Shown: in pieces, positions 1 to 12,622 of the stretch | Layout: each line of letters opens with the position of its first letter | Numbering within the stretch: the stretch's first letter is position 1 | Origin: Nannochloropsis salina CCMP1776 | Lineage: Eukaryota; Sar; Eustigmatophyceae; Eustigmatales; Monodopsidaceae | DNA length: 64,000 nucleotides | NCBI GenBank assembly: GCA_004565275.1 | Contig: SDOX01000049.1 | Coordinates: 43,944-107,943, forward strand | Direction of reading: 5' to 3' | Position numbers and translations under genes: made by a program | The notes under the pieces: model-generated | The model's database searches: none | What the model saw: the letters and a program-made list of their open reading frames with translations, nothing else | What the model was told of the DNA's origin: nothing

Positions 1-3000
1 GGGGGCGGTTGACAGGCGGCTTCCAGGGCCGAGACGCTGAACGGGACAAAAGAGAGGGAGGACGCGGCGGAGGTCAAGGGGGGCGAGGAAGGGGGGGTAC
101 CCGCGCTGTGGAGATGGGCGTGGGCGAGGGCAGCCAGGGATTGGTGCGGCCCATGCGCACCTTCCCCCGGGGTCGGGGCGACAAAGACGAGGTTTGTCTG
201 GCTTCGGTGGAGGTAGGTCTCTTTCATCACGCCGGGCGGCGCCGACAGTGGTGTTTGTCGTGCCGCGGAGGGCAGGGACCAAGGGGCCTCGAGTGCAGGC
301 AAGGCGGGCAGGGTGGAGGGAGGGAAGGAGGGAGGGAGGACGAGGGCCTTGACGAGGGAGTCGAAGGTGAGGAGGAAGGACGGCGGGAGGGAGGCCGCGG
401 TGAGGCCGCGACGGATGGAGAGGAGGAGGGGCGGGGTGCGGAGGCGAAGGAGGGCCAGCACGTGGAGGAGGCAGCTCGCCCCCAGCCTCTGCCGTTCTCT
501 TCCAGCCTGTCGGCTGTCCCACCCGTCACTCTCCGCAGCCAAACTGCCCCTCCCACTGCCCTCGGAGCCCCCGTCCCTGGAGGGAGAGCAGGCAAGCAGG
601 GACAAGAGCGCATTCACGATGGAGGGGACGTGCTGATGAAGGATCTGATCGACCTCCCACCCTCCCCCCTTGCCCCCGCGGTGCTTCCCTTGTCCACTCT
701 GTGCCCCTCCTCCCATGCCTGCAAAGTGAGTGAGCAAGAGGGCAGCCAAACGCTGCATGGCGGGGTCGCCTTCCCTCCCTCCCTCCCTCCCTCCCTCCCT
801 CCCTCCCTCCCGAACCAAGGCCAGCACCTGCGGCAAAACGATTGAGAGCCCGTAGCTTCCAAGATCATCGGCCCCCCAGGTCCCCAGGCACCTTAGGACT
901 TCCCGCGCGCGCCAGCTGACGTCTGCCTCCCCGTCGTCCCGCCACTCCTCCGCCTCGTCCACACCCTCCCCCTCGTCCTCCTTCCCTCCCCCCTTCTCTT
1001 CCTGCTTCCCGCCTTCCCCCAGGTCAGTGCAAGAGCGACTCCGACTCCGCGACCGCTGCCGGCTCAGGGCCGCACCAGTACTCGGGGGGGCATCCCAGTC
1101 TCCGTCCCCTCCCTCCCTCCCTCCCTCCCTCCTGTCCTCCCTCCGCCCCTGCCGCAAGGTCCCCACCAGCCAGGGCACAACCTCCATCACGACCAACCGG
1201 TGCACTTCACTGGCCTCCCCGCCCTCCCGCGCGCCCTCCCACTCGACCAGAAGGGAGACCAAGCGGAGACAGGCACGAAAGTCCCGCCGGCGGGGGCTGG
1301 AACGGTAATGCCGGTTCAAAAATGGCAGCCAAAAGGAGAGCAAGGGATACAAGCGCTGCCCGCGAGACATGGGGGGGCTCCCCCGGGAACCGCCCATCCA
1401 TTCCAAGAGGAGGCCCAAATTTTCCAAAATCCAGGTCCGAAGACGTGGGGAGATATCGCCCCGATCCGCCGTCTTCCCCAGGGTAGAGAGCAAGAGTTTG
1501 GTCATGAGGGGGCGGGAGGGAGGGGGGGAGGGGCGGAGTCGGTCGTCGCGGCCCATGACAAGGGGGGCAGGCGGGGCAAAGAGCCCTTGGGACACCGTCA
1601 TGAGAGTGTAGAGGATGGATGGGTAGTGAGGGGAGGAGCCCGGGTCGCGCAACAGGCGAAAAAGTGCGCGAATCGCCATTTCGGGGTACAGTTCCTCCGC
1701 GGGAAGGAAGACGGCGCGCTCCCCCTCCTCCCCTTCCTCCTCCCCTTCCTCCTCTTCTTCCTCCTCCAGCCACACCACGCGGGGCCCTTCCCCCGTTCGT
1801 TTCTCAGCTCCGCCCTGCCCGTACGTGATTCCAGCCGACCACGCTGATGGGCGCTGCCCCCCCTTCGCCGCCACCTTAAGTTCACCACCGGCAGTGGCAG
1901 CCATTAGAGCGGGTGCAGCGGGCGTCGGCGCCGAGGGTGGTGCGACGACGGCGTTGTAATAATCCGGCGCCAGTGCCCCCAAAGTGCCAAGCACACGGAG
2001 CACTTCTTCTCGGACTACCACCATCTCTTCCTCCCCCCCACCCTTCTGTCCACCTTGCGGCTGTGCCTGCTGCTGCTGCTGGAGGATGCTGGTGAGGGCG
2101 GGAAGGAGGGCGGGGTACAGGAGGTAGACGTTGTCGACCACTCCCGTGGATCCACAGAGCTGTGCCAAAGCCCGTAAGGTCAAGCTCCTCGGTCCCAGCA
2201 CCCCCAATTCCGGGAAAGGGAGGGAAGCACGGTGCTCTTTCTCGGCCCCGCTGTCGGTGGGAGGGCTGCCCGCCGGAAGCACCGCTGGGTTCCTCTCCCC
2301 TTCGGGACTGCGGCTGGAGGCCGGGCGGTGTCGGGGGGAGATCATCCTTGCCTGGAGCAAGAGTGGAACGAGGCGGGGAAGGAGGGCGTGCGCGTAGGGG
2401 CGGAGGTCGGAGGGGGACAAACAGGCAAGCTCCCCGACCACGGCCAGGGCCACGAGCAAGCCTTCCCCTGTCAACGGTCGCCCTTTTCCCGCCAATTTTG
2501 GGGCGCCAGGCCCCGTGTGATTCCCGGCGTTCTCCTCCGAGAGGATGCTTCCTGTGCCCTTCCTCGGGAACGCCCTCCCTCCCTGTCCCCCCTCTATCAG
2601 CACCACCAAGGGGACCGCGATCTGCGGAATGTAAGGTTTCAAACCCTCGTGGACTTCGGTAGGCAGGGCTCGCACGAGGGCATACAAGAGCCACAGGCTT
2701 TCCTCCGCCTTGCCCTCCCCCCCCTCCCTTCCCCCCATCCTCCACCAGGTGGCCCCAGCCCTGCGCAGTCCAAAGGGAGTTTAGGAGGGTGGACCAGACA
2801 CCTCGGAGGGCGGGAAGGAGGGCAGGGAAGTCGAGGGGGAGGAGCCGACTTAAGGTGGCGAGGGCTTGCGACCGGAGGTGGAGGGGTTCGGGGGCCAGGG
2901 TGAGGAGGAGGAGGAGGGAGAGGGAGGGGGGGCGCGACAGGCCCAAGGCGAGGGCGGAGGTAGTAGAGAACGGCGCGAGGAGACGAGAGAGGACGGAGGC

Positions 3001-6000
3001 GCGGACCCACGCGTCTGGTTCTGTTAAGGTGGCTTCAAGGAGCTGTTTAGACAGGGAGGTAGGGAGGGAAGGAGGGAGGGAAGGAGGGAGGGCGTGCAGA
3101 AAGCTCACCACGGCGCGCCCAGCCTGTTGGCGGAGGAAGGGCTTGTCTTCCAAAAGGAGGTGTCGAGCCACCAGCCCTTCCAGCACCTCGGCAGCCTCCT
3201 GCCCCACCCCTTCCTCCCTCCCTGCCTCCCCCCCCTTCCTGCCCCCCGCCAACACCCCAGTCCAAGTTCCCCAATGCCTTGAGAGCAAGAAGCACAGTGG
3301 TCAAGTCCATCCGCCCGCCTCCCTTCCGCCGGATCCGCTCCCCTTCCCTCGTGTCCCACCCGCCTTCGTCCCTCCCTTTCCCCCCTCCGCGTTCTCCCGA
3401 CCCAGCGAGCCGCGTCGACAGGGAGGCGACCATGGCCTTGGCCCCGGAGAGGGAGGGGGAGAGGGCGGACTTGCTCGACGGGCTCGACAGTGCGGGAGGC
3501 GCTTGGCGAGGGAGGGCGGAGAGGAGGGACAAGGACCGTTTCACTGAAGGTGTCGCGCGCGCTGAGGGCACAGGGGAGCGTCTTGGAGTGCCCGGGTGGG
3601 AGGGAGGGGCCGAGGGAGGGGTGGGGTCGGTAGGGAGGGGTAGGGCCAGAGGGGGGGGAAGGAGGCTTTGGAAGCTGAGGCGTCGGAGGCCCGGTGACGA
3701 GGAAGGGAGGGAGGGAGGGAGGGAGGGAGGGGTCGAGGTCGAGGTTGAGGGACGGGTGGGCTTGGTGGTTCTCTCTGTGGGTGTTCCAGAGGCCAAAGAT
3801 CGACGAAGCGGATGCCACGCTCGATCAGCGTCCCCCCTCCTTCCCTCCCTCTCTCCTTCCCTCCCTCCCTCCCTGCCGTAGGACTCGCCACGCACACGGG
3901 GAGGGCAGCCCCCGTCGTGCTCGGATTGACTGAGTGTGGAGCGTCGACGAGGAGGGAGGGAGGGAAATGCCGGCACAGGGGGAGGGCAGGGGGGCAGGGA
4001 AGGGGCGGCAGGGGAGGAGGACGTGAGGGAGGAGGAGAGCAGCGGAGAAGCCGCATCTCGTCTCCCACCCAAGAAGGTAGAAAGGGACCAAGAGAGGCCT
4101 GTGACGGAGGCCTCGCTCCCTGCCCGGCTCGGTGAGAGGGAGGAGGAAATGGAGGAAGAGTAGAGGCGGCGGATGGCGACATGCACACGGAGGCCCAGCC
4201 TTCCTCGCAGGCGCCCGCCCTCCGTCCCGCCCTCCTTCCCGCCCTCCCCCCCGTCCTCACCCCCGCCCACATCTTCTTCCCGGCCCATATTTTGCCGCTT
4301 CCGCTCCGAATACAGCTGATGCTCTTGCTGGCGTTGGCATCGACGCAGGCGCCGTGCGAGGGCGGGAGGGAGGGGGGGCAGCAGTCGGTCGGGCCGTTGT
4401 TGTCGCAGGTATTGGGCAAGGACGTAGTAAATTTCCAGCAGAAGGAGCTCTCGGAGGTGCCGGCGGAGGGATGGGGAGAGGAGGGGTAACAGGGCTTGAA
4501 CGGTCTGTAGGAGCAGAGGGGAGAGGACTGTCGACGATGGGGAGGGAGGGGGGGAGGGAGGGAAGGAGGAAGGGGTGCCAGGAAAGTCACCCCACCCTGC
4601 CTCCCTCCCTGCCCCCGGCCGTCCCTTTCCCCTCCCTTTCTTCTTCTGTGCCCTCTTGTTTTTGCTGACGTTGCCGCCGTTCATGTCCTGCTCGGTGAGT
4701 GCCTCCACATGACCGAGGGGGAGCATAAAGAGGGCTGGCAAGAGAGCAGCCCACGCCTCCTCACCCTCATGGCGCGCCTCCTCCCTGTCCGGGAATCCGG
4801 CGAGGAGGAGGCGAAGGAGGCAGCAAAGAAGGGCCGGTCGAATGGCGGGGGTGGCCGTGAGAAGCCCCTTCGAAATCGCCGTCGTCAAGGTCATGAAATC
4901 AAAGACAGCTGGTGCTTCCTCCCCCCCCTCCTCCTCTTCCCCCTCCTCCTCCTCGCCTTCTTCCCCCTCCTGCGGCCGCGGGGAGGAGGAAAGGGTTGCC
5001 TTCCCTTGGACCCCGCCTCCATTCTCCCATTCCCCCCCTTCCAAGAGAGTATCTGCCTCACATTTTACCCCTCTTGCCCCGGAATTTCCGACGGGAGAGC
5101 AAGACCGCCGCCAGGGTGAAGGCGGTGGGGAGGACGCGAGGGAGGGCACGCCCGCGCCCATGCTCGTACTGCTCTTGCCTTGGGTGAGGCACGAAGAGGG
5201 AGAGAACGACGAGGAGGGAGACAAATCGCCGCTACGACATTGTTCGCTGCCACGGACCTTGGCTGAAAGTCTGGGGCGCTTTTTCCCTCCCTCCCTCCCT
5301 CCCTCTTTCCCTCCCTCCTTCCTTCCTTCCTTCCCGCTTTCTACGAACAATGCAGGGCCCAAGACCAAGGCCAATTCCCCCAGGCTCTCCACCATCGCCG
5401 CCCGCACCTCCCTCCCTCCCTCTCTCCCTCCCTCCTTCCCTTCCTCTGCGAGGGCAGAGAGGAAGAGGGGTGCCAGGCGCGCCGAGTGACGTTGCCAGAA
5501 CGCGGCGGGGGGTGAGGCGGCGGCCGTGAGGGAGGGTAGGAGGGCCCAGGCCGCGGAGGAAAGAAGAGGGGGAGGAAGGGAGGGAGGAAGGGCAGAGAGA
5601 AGATCGACGATCCGTAGGGAGAGGCTGTGATAATCGTCCAAGGAGGGGAAATGAGACAGGCACCTGGCTGTCCTCCCCTGCCCCTCCCAAGTGGCCCCTC
5701 CCTCCCCTCCTTCCTCCCCCGCCACCGAAAACCCTCCCTCCCCGCGGCTATCGCCCTCCTTGTTCCATGCTAGCGAGGCTGTGGGGGAGGCGGACGTGCC
5801 CGTCCTCAGGAAATTTCGGAGCACGAGCATCGCGGCTCGAGCTTCGGCATGGGCCGGGGGGGGAGGGAGGGAGGAGGAAAGGGTGCGCGTCCGGAGGGAG
5901 AAGCCTGGAATGCGCCGCTCCGGCGTCGGGTAGGAGGGGCTGTGGAAGAGGGAAGGGAAGGCGGAAGGCTGGAAGGAGGGAGAGAGGAGGACGCGCACTG

Positions 6001-7681
6001 CCTGTTGGCAGAAACGCCCGACCAGGGCCTCTCTGCCTCCTACCCATCCGGCGGCGTCTCCCCCGCGCCCCCCCCCTCCCCCTCCTTCTTCCTCTCTTCC
6101 ACGGCGCCCCTTAGAGGCCACGAAAACACTGAGGGCCTCTCTGGCCGCTGCCTGCACCCAGGGGTCGTCGTCGTACAACCAACCTCCTCCTCCCTCCCTT
6201 CCTTCCCCTCCCCCCCGCCCTTCTCCTCGCTCTCCCTCCGAGGTCCTTCCTCTTCCACTGGTCTCCTCACCCGCGGAGGTCGGTGATGGTCCCTTCGTAT
6301 CGAATAGCCGCCAGAGCAGCTCCTCCTCCCCGCCCTCCTCCCCTTCCTCCTCCCCTTTCTCTGCGCGGCTTGGGATCTCCCCTTCCTTACCCCCCAGGAC
6401 CCTCCCCTCCGACAACAAGCAGGACGTCGACTGAAGGAGAGACGGGGCCTTTTCCACCAACGTGGAAAGAAGACGCAAGGCTGCACATACCTTAACTCGG
6501 CGCTCTTCCGGATCCCAGCCCGGTTTCAATCCGTGGCTGGTCGAGGTCGAGGAACGACGCCGGCTCCGAGAGCCCGTCAAGGTGGAGGACAGCGAGGAGG
6601 AGCGGACGGACGAGAAGCGCATGGCTGCCATGGATGGAGGGGCTGTCGCCGGAGCAAGCGCGGTGACGGCGAGGGCGCTGGAATGTTCCCTAACACAGGG
6701 CGACCGGCCCTCCCTCAGCCAACCGAGGCACAATGCCCCAAGGAAACGGGACTTGAGGATCTCCCACACCTCCTGACGGCCAGTATTCGCTCTTTTTTCC
6801 TTGGCTGCTTGCTCCAGAATGCGGCCCAGGCATTCCAAATGAACCGAAAAGGCACATGCCATGACTTCGAGAGGCGCCGCCCCCTCCCCCAACTTCCTCC
6901 CTCTCCCCTCCTGGTCCTCCACCTCCTCAGCGTCCCCTTCTCCCCATTTACCTTCCACAAATTTTAGTAAAAAGGACTCGATCTCTTCCAGCATCAAAAT
7001 AGCTGCGGACAGGCATGGCAAGGGGGGCTGCTTTCGCTCTGTTCTCTCGTCCTGCTCCTGTCCCTGCGCTTGACCCGAAAAAGACGACGGCCTACCCCCC
7101 GTGGAGCCGCGTTCTGTCACGGTGGGTGGCAGGGAAAGCTGCAGGTGTACGGCTAGCATGTTTACTCCTCCTCTTGAGCCATCGCTGCAGTGCCCGCCCT
7201 CTAAGGCCTGAGCAGATGCCAGCACTTCCAGCACCCGCAAGCGTGCTACCCCGCTGCGGAGCGCCAGCGTCCCGCGTAACCACCCTTCCCACAAGTACTG
7301 CTGCTCTAAAAGCTGTTGTTGAGGGTGATCATGGTCATGCTCCTGTTGGTGCTGACGTTGAAGAGCACGAACGTGCGCTTGGAGCTGGGCTTGTGCGTCG
7401 ATGGCCCGATCATGGGCTGCGTCGGCAGGTTGGACGCAGGCGAGGGCAGGAATCAGGTAGGTAGGAGGAAAGACAGGGGAACACATGATGGAGACGATCA
7501 ATTTGTCAAGCTTTCCATATGCATTGTTTGGACGCGCGATCTGTGGTATGAAAAGGGTTTTGAGGGAGACAAGGAGGGAACAGAGATAATGCGAGGCGAG
7601 CTTTTTTACGTTTGGCACGGCACCCTCAAATTGAACGTTGATGGGAAAAGGCCCATTCCTACAACGACAAAACGATATCAC
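1..7681 (-). CDS. TOR: Target of rapamycin (TOR) kinase, N-terminal HEAT-repeat half; gene continues past the left edge
   Basis: TOR is the PI3K-like kinase that couples nutrients to growth. Only the N-terminal alpha-solenoid is here; FAT, FRB and kinase regions would lie left of base 1. Recognition rests on several TOR-specific segments in the correct order: LLALKALGNLDW near 3270-3310 (metazoan 'LALRTLGSFEF'), LYPALLPAL and RVLGTLGALAPDYYN near 1950-2090 (human 'RVLGLLGALDPYKH'), and YPEMAIRALFRLLRDP near 1640-1690 (human 'ALMRIFRDQSL' region). The reading frame changes twice, at about 3227-3236 and 2727-2736. Both sites are runs of eight G (coding strand), and each offset fits one extra base. 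Long (CCCT)n tracts encode low-complexity inserts between helices, so the protein is much longer here than usual TOR. The first ATG of the open frame is at 7681, but the true start or a 5' intron near 7450 is uncertain. No second-strand gene competes convincingly. Confidence 0.82.
771..813. repeat. (CCCT)n / (GGGA)n tracts inside TOR
   Basis: A near-perfect CCCT tetranucleotide run lies here. Further runs are near 1107-1132, 3061-3090 (as GGGA), 3699-3731, 3837-3872, 5284-5332 and 5408-5440. In the TOR coding frame they give REGGREGG- or PPSLPPSL-type linkers. They sit between conserved helices, so they look like tolerated expansions in loops. The G-rich strand could form quadruplexes. Confidence 0.8.
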
Positions 7682-8588
7682 AGCGTGATTAAGGATCTAC
7701 ATGATGCAATACACCCACAGACTTTAACATGTCACTTATGCAGAGACGGGCTGGTAGCACACCTGTATGGGCCACGGGCTCGTTGGCGATCAAGGAGGCT
7801 GCGGTCGCTCTGTCAAGCTCCCGCCTTTGACAACACCGAGTTTTTCACATGTCAAGATTTTCGCAATCTCAACAGCTTCAAAGATACAAAGCTTGTAAAC
7901 GAGGGGAGTTTAAAAAAATAACTAAGAAAATGTTTCTGAGAACAAAACGTCACGAATGCAATTAGGAAGGCACCAACACTCAATTGAGTTTGCAAGCTTA
8001 TCATCTGAAGCGTGAGAAAATTGCTTCCTAGCATCTCTGCACACTTGCCATCGCTGCCATTGAATGCTGAAACCGATCATATGACAAAAATATGATTTAT
8101 GGAATAAATCTTAGGATTTGGGGGAGCTAGCGAAGAAGAGAGATGTGAAACTTCGTGATGCGCGTTCTTTTCAACGTTAAGCCGTCGGGCGATGAGGAGG
8201 AAAAGAGGCTTGTATTGAAAGCGCCTGAACGATTGTTGTGCACCAGAAACGCCAAGTAAGCATTCCTAAACTCTGCGTAGACAAGACTCTGAATAAAATT
8301 GAGCTGAACGCACGAAAAGGTGATAGTTACACGCGAAAATTTACAGCACTTGAGATCAAGTGAGGGCGTTGACTTTTCTTATCTCCTCTACGCTGTACCT
8401 CCCCGCCGTTACCGGAAAACTCACCCGAACTCTGTAGCAATGTCTTTTCACATTTGTTTCACGGAAGGAAATCAAACAGCAAATTAAGCTTCAAAAGACT
8501 TGAAAAGACCTCTTGCAGGAAAGGAAAGCGGTTCAAACCGTGTATTGGATCCTGGAAAAGACATGATTTAGAAAAATAACTGCCAAGA
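7682..8588. other. Intergenic, divergent 5' regions of TOR and the arrestin gene
   Basis: About 0.9 kb, more AT-rich than TOR. No ORF here shows conservation. It should hold both promoters, but no specific motif could be assigned. Confidence 0.5.
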
Positions 8589-11022
8589 ATGGCCGTTGAA
8601 GCGAAAAACGTTTCTATAACCTTTACTTATACCTCTGTACCACACACTTTAAGCGCTCACTTAGCTGCAGTATACTCAATCAATATGTATCAAAGTACTT
8701 CGTACGCAACGCCTGTTGGAGTGTCGGATCCTGAAGGTCAAGACGGAGGATCTCGTTATGCTACGCCAGCATCTTCCCATACGACTTTCCAAGGCCCCGT
8801 CACCAAAGCTGCTGTTTCTTACAATATGCCAATAGCGCACGCTGTTGCGGCTTCTGCTCCCCCCTTTTCGATTCAACAAACGCATCTTGATGATTTCGCT
8901 TTGGTAAGGTCGAAAATCTAGCTTATTTATCGTGTCTCTAGGACTTGCAACGGAAATCATCTGATTCTTCCACTGCTTATTTTCTGCCTCTTTACAGAGA
9001 AAAGTTGCATTTACGAAAAGTGGCATCTCTCTTTGGCTCCCCAAAACTGATTTTTATCCCGGGGAGACCGTAATTGGAAAGATGAAGGCCAAACTCACCT
9101 CAAAGAAGACAATCAGGGCAGTCAAGGCAAAGGTAAGTGCCGGTAGAAAGCGACATGCCATGGTCTATTGATCCAAAATTCATCGCATTGAATATCTTAT
9201 GCAAAATCACCTTTTTCCTTCGTTTCTTCAAAAGCTGAAGAGCGAAGCTGTGGCGAGTTGGACCGAATCGAGTGGCGAGCATTCAAGCACGTATTACGCC
9301 GCTCTAGAGCTCGCACCCACGGTCGAGCTAATCTTGCAGGAAGGTACCCCTTCGGGAAGCACTTTCGTCTTGGAGCGTCGTCGAGAGTATGAATGGGTGG
9401 TAAGAAAAAAATGTGCGAGGAAAATGTACATGTGCCGATGACATGTAGAATATACCGAGTCGGAATTCATGGACCTGACCGTCCCCCAGGTGCAATTCGT
9501 GCTTCCTCCTTCTTTGCCTTCGTCTTTTCGCTTTAAGAAAGGCACTTACAAGCACAAAAGCGGTTCCCACATCGCGCATATGCTGATATTGTCGTTGGAT
9601 ATTCCATATTGGCCGGATTGTAAGCTCGAATATTTTTTAAGGGTGCACTGCACGCCTGAAGCTATCACTCCGGTAGGTAACAGACATGGTGACAGAGGGC
9701 ATACAAGGGCGAAATGCTAGTAAAGCACCATTGAGGGATATGGTGTGTCTTTTGGGACGTCGGCTGTTGATCCGTGCCTCGTCTACATCAACTAGTGGAC
9801 TTCTGATATGTAGCCGGTGCTGAGAAGGAAGGTGTGCGAAGGCTCTTACCCATTTTTCCCGCTCTCATTGTGTTCATATTATTACGCAGGCTATGCAACG
9901 CCCTGTTGAGCTCCGCGAGTCTCGCCCCATCAGTTCTTGCTGTTGCTTTTTCAGAAAGGTATTGAAACTTTGAGAAATAGGAGGGCCTTTAAATGTACAT
10001 AAATATTTATTTTTTTTATTTTTTTCCAGACGAGTGGTGCACGGGTACATTCGAATACAAAGCTTCCCCATAAATTACATAGATACACATTACACATCAT
10101 TTTGAGAAGGAGAATATGTGCAGTGCTCATTTTCTTCTTCGTGTAACTCATTCGGCGGGCCTGTCTACATTACTGCATTTTCACCACATCTCTCGCACAG
10201 GGGGAGGCTAATCTCCAGCTTGCTGTGCCTATCACTATCCTGCCTTTCTCGGATGGAAGCTCTGTCACTCCTACTGATTTCTCCATTTCTGTCGGCGTGG
10301 AAAACGTGAGCAAACGGACGCTTACGGATGTGCGCTTGGCTCTGGTGGGAGGTACGAAATGAATGAGGGGCGGGCAGTTCATAGGATAATTTAAACCAAC
10401 TGACGCATTCCTCTCTCTTCTATTTGGTTCCTTGGCCACAGAGATCGTTCTGACGGGCGGCCAAGCCTTCTCCACCCATGAGGCCACTCGATCCGATCCA
10501 TTCACGGTCGCCGAGCATTTGGTGGCCTCTAAAGTCCTCCCGGGCACCAGCCTCGCCCTCCACGCCGTCACAACCTTCCCCACCTTGCTCATGCAGTGGA
10601 ATCCCGATTTCGACATCGCTCTCTGCCGTTCCAGAAAGCCCAAGAAACTAAACATCGTACAAATGCCCTCGTTTGTCGCAGGGAACGTCTTTCAGGTATT
10701 TCCATCTCTGGGACTGGGCAAATGGAGGGATTTTTTTTCGATATTGATGCTCTTGCGCATGTTCGCAGCTTCGAAAGCACGGTCAGACCCTTGACGGTAT
10801 TTCTTGCGTTGTGAACGCCAAAGCCATGTGATTAACATTTCAATCGCAAGACCTTTCAAACGAATTGATGAATGCGTTTTTCTCTTTTCGTATACTCTAT
10901 TGTTGCAGATCAAGTACCATTTGGAACTCACCGCCAAAAGTGCCTGCAGCTATATTCCGGACCTTTCTGTGCCCATTACCTTTGTTCCTTCGCATCCGCC
11001 CTCCCATTCGTCTGGTGTGTAA
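8589..11022 (+). CDS. Arrestin-domain-containing protein (8 exons, about 461 aa)
   Basis: Alpha-arrestin-like trafficking adaptor, expected to act on membrane cargo. Exons: 8589-8903, 8998-9132, 9235-9399, 9490-9672, 9890-9958, 10201-10351, 10442-10695, 10909-11022; all GT-AG, and phases join without a break. The arrestin N-domain begins in exon 2 with the typical YPGETVIGK strand, followed by alternating beta strands in exons 3-4. Exon 5 encodes a cysteine-rich linker (SSCCCFFRK) as often seen between the two lobes. Exons 6-8 carry the arrestin C-domain (DFSISVGVENVSKRTLTDV, IKYHLELTA). The first 105 residues are Ser/Thr-rich and unconserved. ATG at 8589 is the first in-frame start. No PPxY motif was noticed in the tail, which ends soon after the C-domain. 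The family call is firm; cargo and partners are unknown. Confidence 0.87.
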
Positions 11023-11491
11023 CCATTCAATGAACTGCCAAGGTGTATAATGTGAGAGGATCAATCCGAGGGACTACGAAGAAAGAATTTTGGGAAGAAT
11101 TTGTCTGCAGAAATATTTCAGGGTGGTCAGTTGTGTGCATTGATGTAGAATTCTGAGAAATCAGCTCTCTATCGTTGGCAACGCAGCCTTTCCTAATACA
11201 ACATGAGCGCCAGAGATGGCTGTAACAATAAGGAGTAAGGAATCATGAATGTGTAGGAAAATCAGATTTGAGCGTGCGAAACAAGCCAACATTACATGTC
11301 ACCAAAACGAGTACTCGATGATGTCGCGGAAAGTAACAAAAGAGTAATCACTGTCAAAACGCGACTTTCCCGCATTTTTTGTTTCCAGTTATGTCATTCT
11401 CAGTCCTCCTTAGCTTCTTTACTCATGTCAGACATCTTTTTTAAAGAGGGCAAGTCCAAAGCAGGTCCGAGACGGAAAGCACGATCCAGTA
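11023..11491. other. Intergenic, convergent 3' ends
   Basis: Spacer between the arrestin gene (+) and fucose mutarotase (-). Nothing further recognised. Confidence 0.5.
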
Positions 11492-12622
11492 TCATTCGCC
11501 GGTGCTACCAATGACACCCTTCTTGAGAATCAGGTTGCCATAAAGCGCTGTTTCCCTGTATCGTAGAGCAAACACAGGAGATGAGGACATGGAGGAAAAG
11601 ATGAGCTGTGAATCGAGCTCATGGCCTCTCGCCATGCGTCGCTCACCCAGTCGCGATGACGGCATAGGCTTGCTTGCTCCTGGCGTAGAATTCAAATCTC
11701 TCGACCGTTGTCAACGCAACGTTGCGTCCTTCCCCTTCGCTGACGATTTCCTTGTACGTGTCCCATATTTGAGTTTTCCACCCAAGGGCTTGATGGGCAG
11801 GCATCTGTGTAGTCAATGCTTTTTATGAGAATCTGATAAAGAATGCCTCAAGTCATGTCAAATCAATGCGAGCTTTGACTATGCTCACGTGACAAAGCAA
11901 GTTTATACCTTAAAAGAGGATAACAAAACCTCACTCATATGACTTGAGCTAAATAATGTTGCCACTCGACTATAGGTTGATAGTGTCTTCGCGGGATACA
12001 GGAACGGGGGAACAATCGATACACTCACCATCTCCATGACTATAGCAGGCGGTGCGGTCTCGTCCAAGGGCAACAGCTGCATGATTGCCGTCAGTAACGT
12101 AGGAATGTCATTTCCTTTGGGAAACGTGGGAGCCAATATGTAAAAGGAGTGGTGGAAATGAACCTGAATGTACAAGAGTTGTCCATATCGTGAAACGCAA
12201 TCACTCGACACCGCACCATCTGAATTGACGAGTCCACCGGGTGTATGAGAAGCAATCGAGGCTGCGGGGAAGTTGGCATCTGCAGTATTACAGGGAATGA
12301 TTTAATTAAATAAAATACATTTTTTCCTTATGATATAACCAGGCCGTGCGTAAGTCGCAAGAAATTATGCAAGCAAGATTCATATAGCAACATAATGCAG
12401 ATATATTTATTTTTTTAAAGGAAAACATCTATGTCTAAGATAGTTGAGTTTGGATCCCGCATTCTTCTTCCTTGTCAAGCAATCTTTTGTTCACACGACA
12501 TCAGAATTCTCTATCGCTCCGGACGCACCTGCAAGGACGATTTCATCACCGTGACCCATGCTTGCCAGCACGTGTAGCAGACGGGGGCTTAAGACCTTGG
12601 GTATGCGCTTGAGCACGGTCAT
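11492..12622 (-). CDS. FUOM: Fucose mutarotase, RbsD/FucU family (5 exons, about 154 aa)
   Basis: Interconverts alpha and beta anomers of L-fucose (or a related sugar) in the cytosol. Exons in gene order: 12622-12529, 12279-12217, 12114-12029, 11804-11647, 11555-11492. The coding total is 465 nt, exactly 155 codons. Family landmarks appear in order: LKRIPKVLSPRLLHVLASMGHGDEI at the N-terminus, with the catalytic His in MGHGDE, then DANFPA, the NDIPTLLTAIMQLLPLD helix, WDTYKEIV, the RFEFYARSKQAYAVIATGE segment, and the C-terminal YGNLILKKGVI strand. The length matches the usual 145-155 residues. Start ATG at 12622 gives MTVLKRIP, the normal family N-terminus. Exon 1 could extend upstream, since an AG precedes it. 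No oddities. Confidence 0.93.

Noticed and set aside
1882-3288. 468-codon minus ORF as an independent gene
   Set aside because: It begins and ends in the middle of the conserved TOR solenoid; only its first third (to about 2735) is TOR, and the rest is out-of-frame sequence.
1-7681. TOR as a degenerate pseudogene
   Set aside because: Only two frame changes in over 7 kb, both in G8 runs, with conserved segments intact on either side.
7316-7921. 201-codon plus ORF opposite the TOR 5' end
   Set aside because: No family resemblance; about half lies antisense to TOR coding sequence and the rest is composition-biased.
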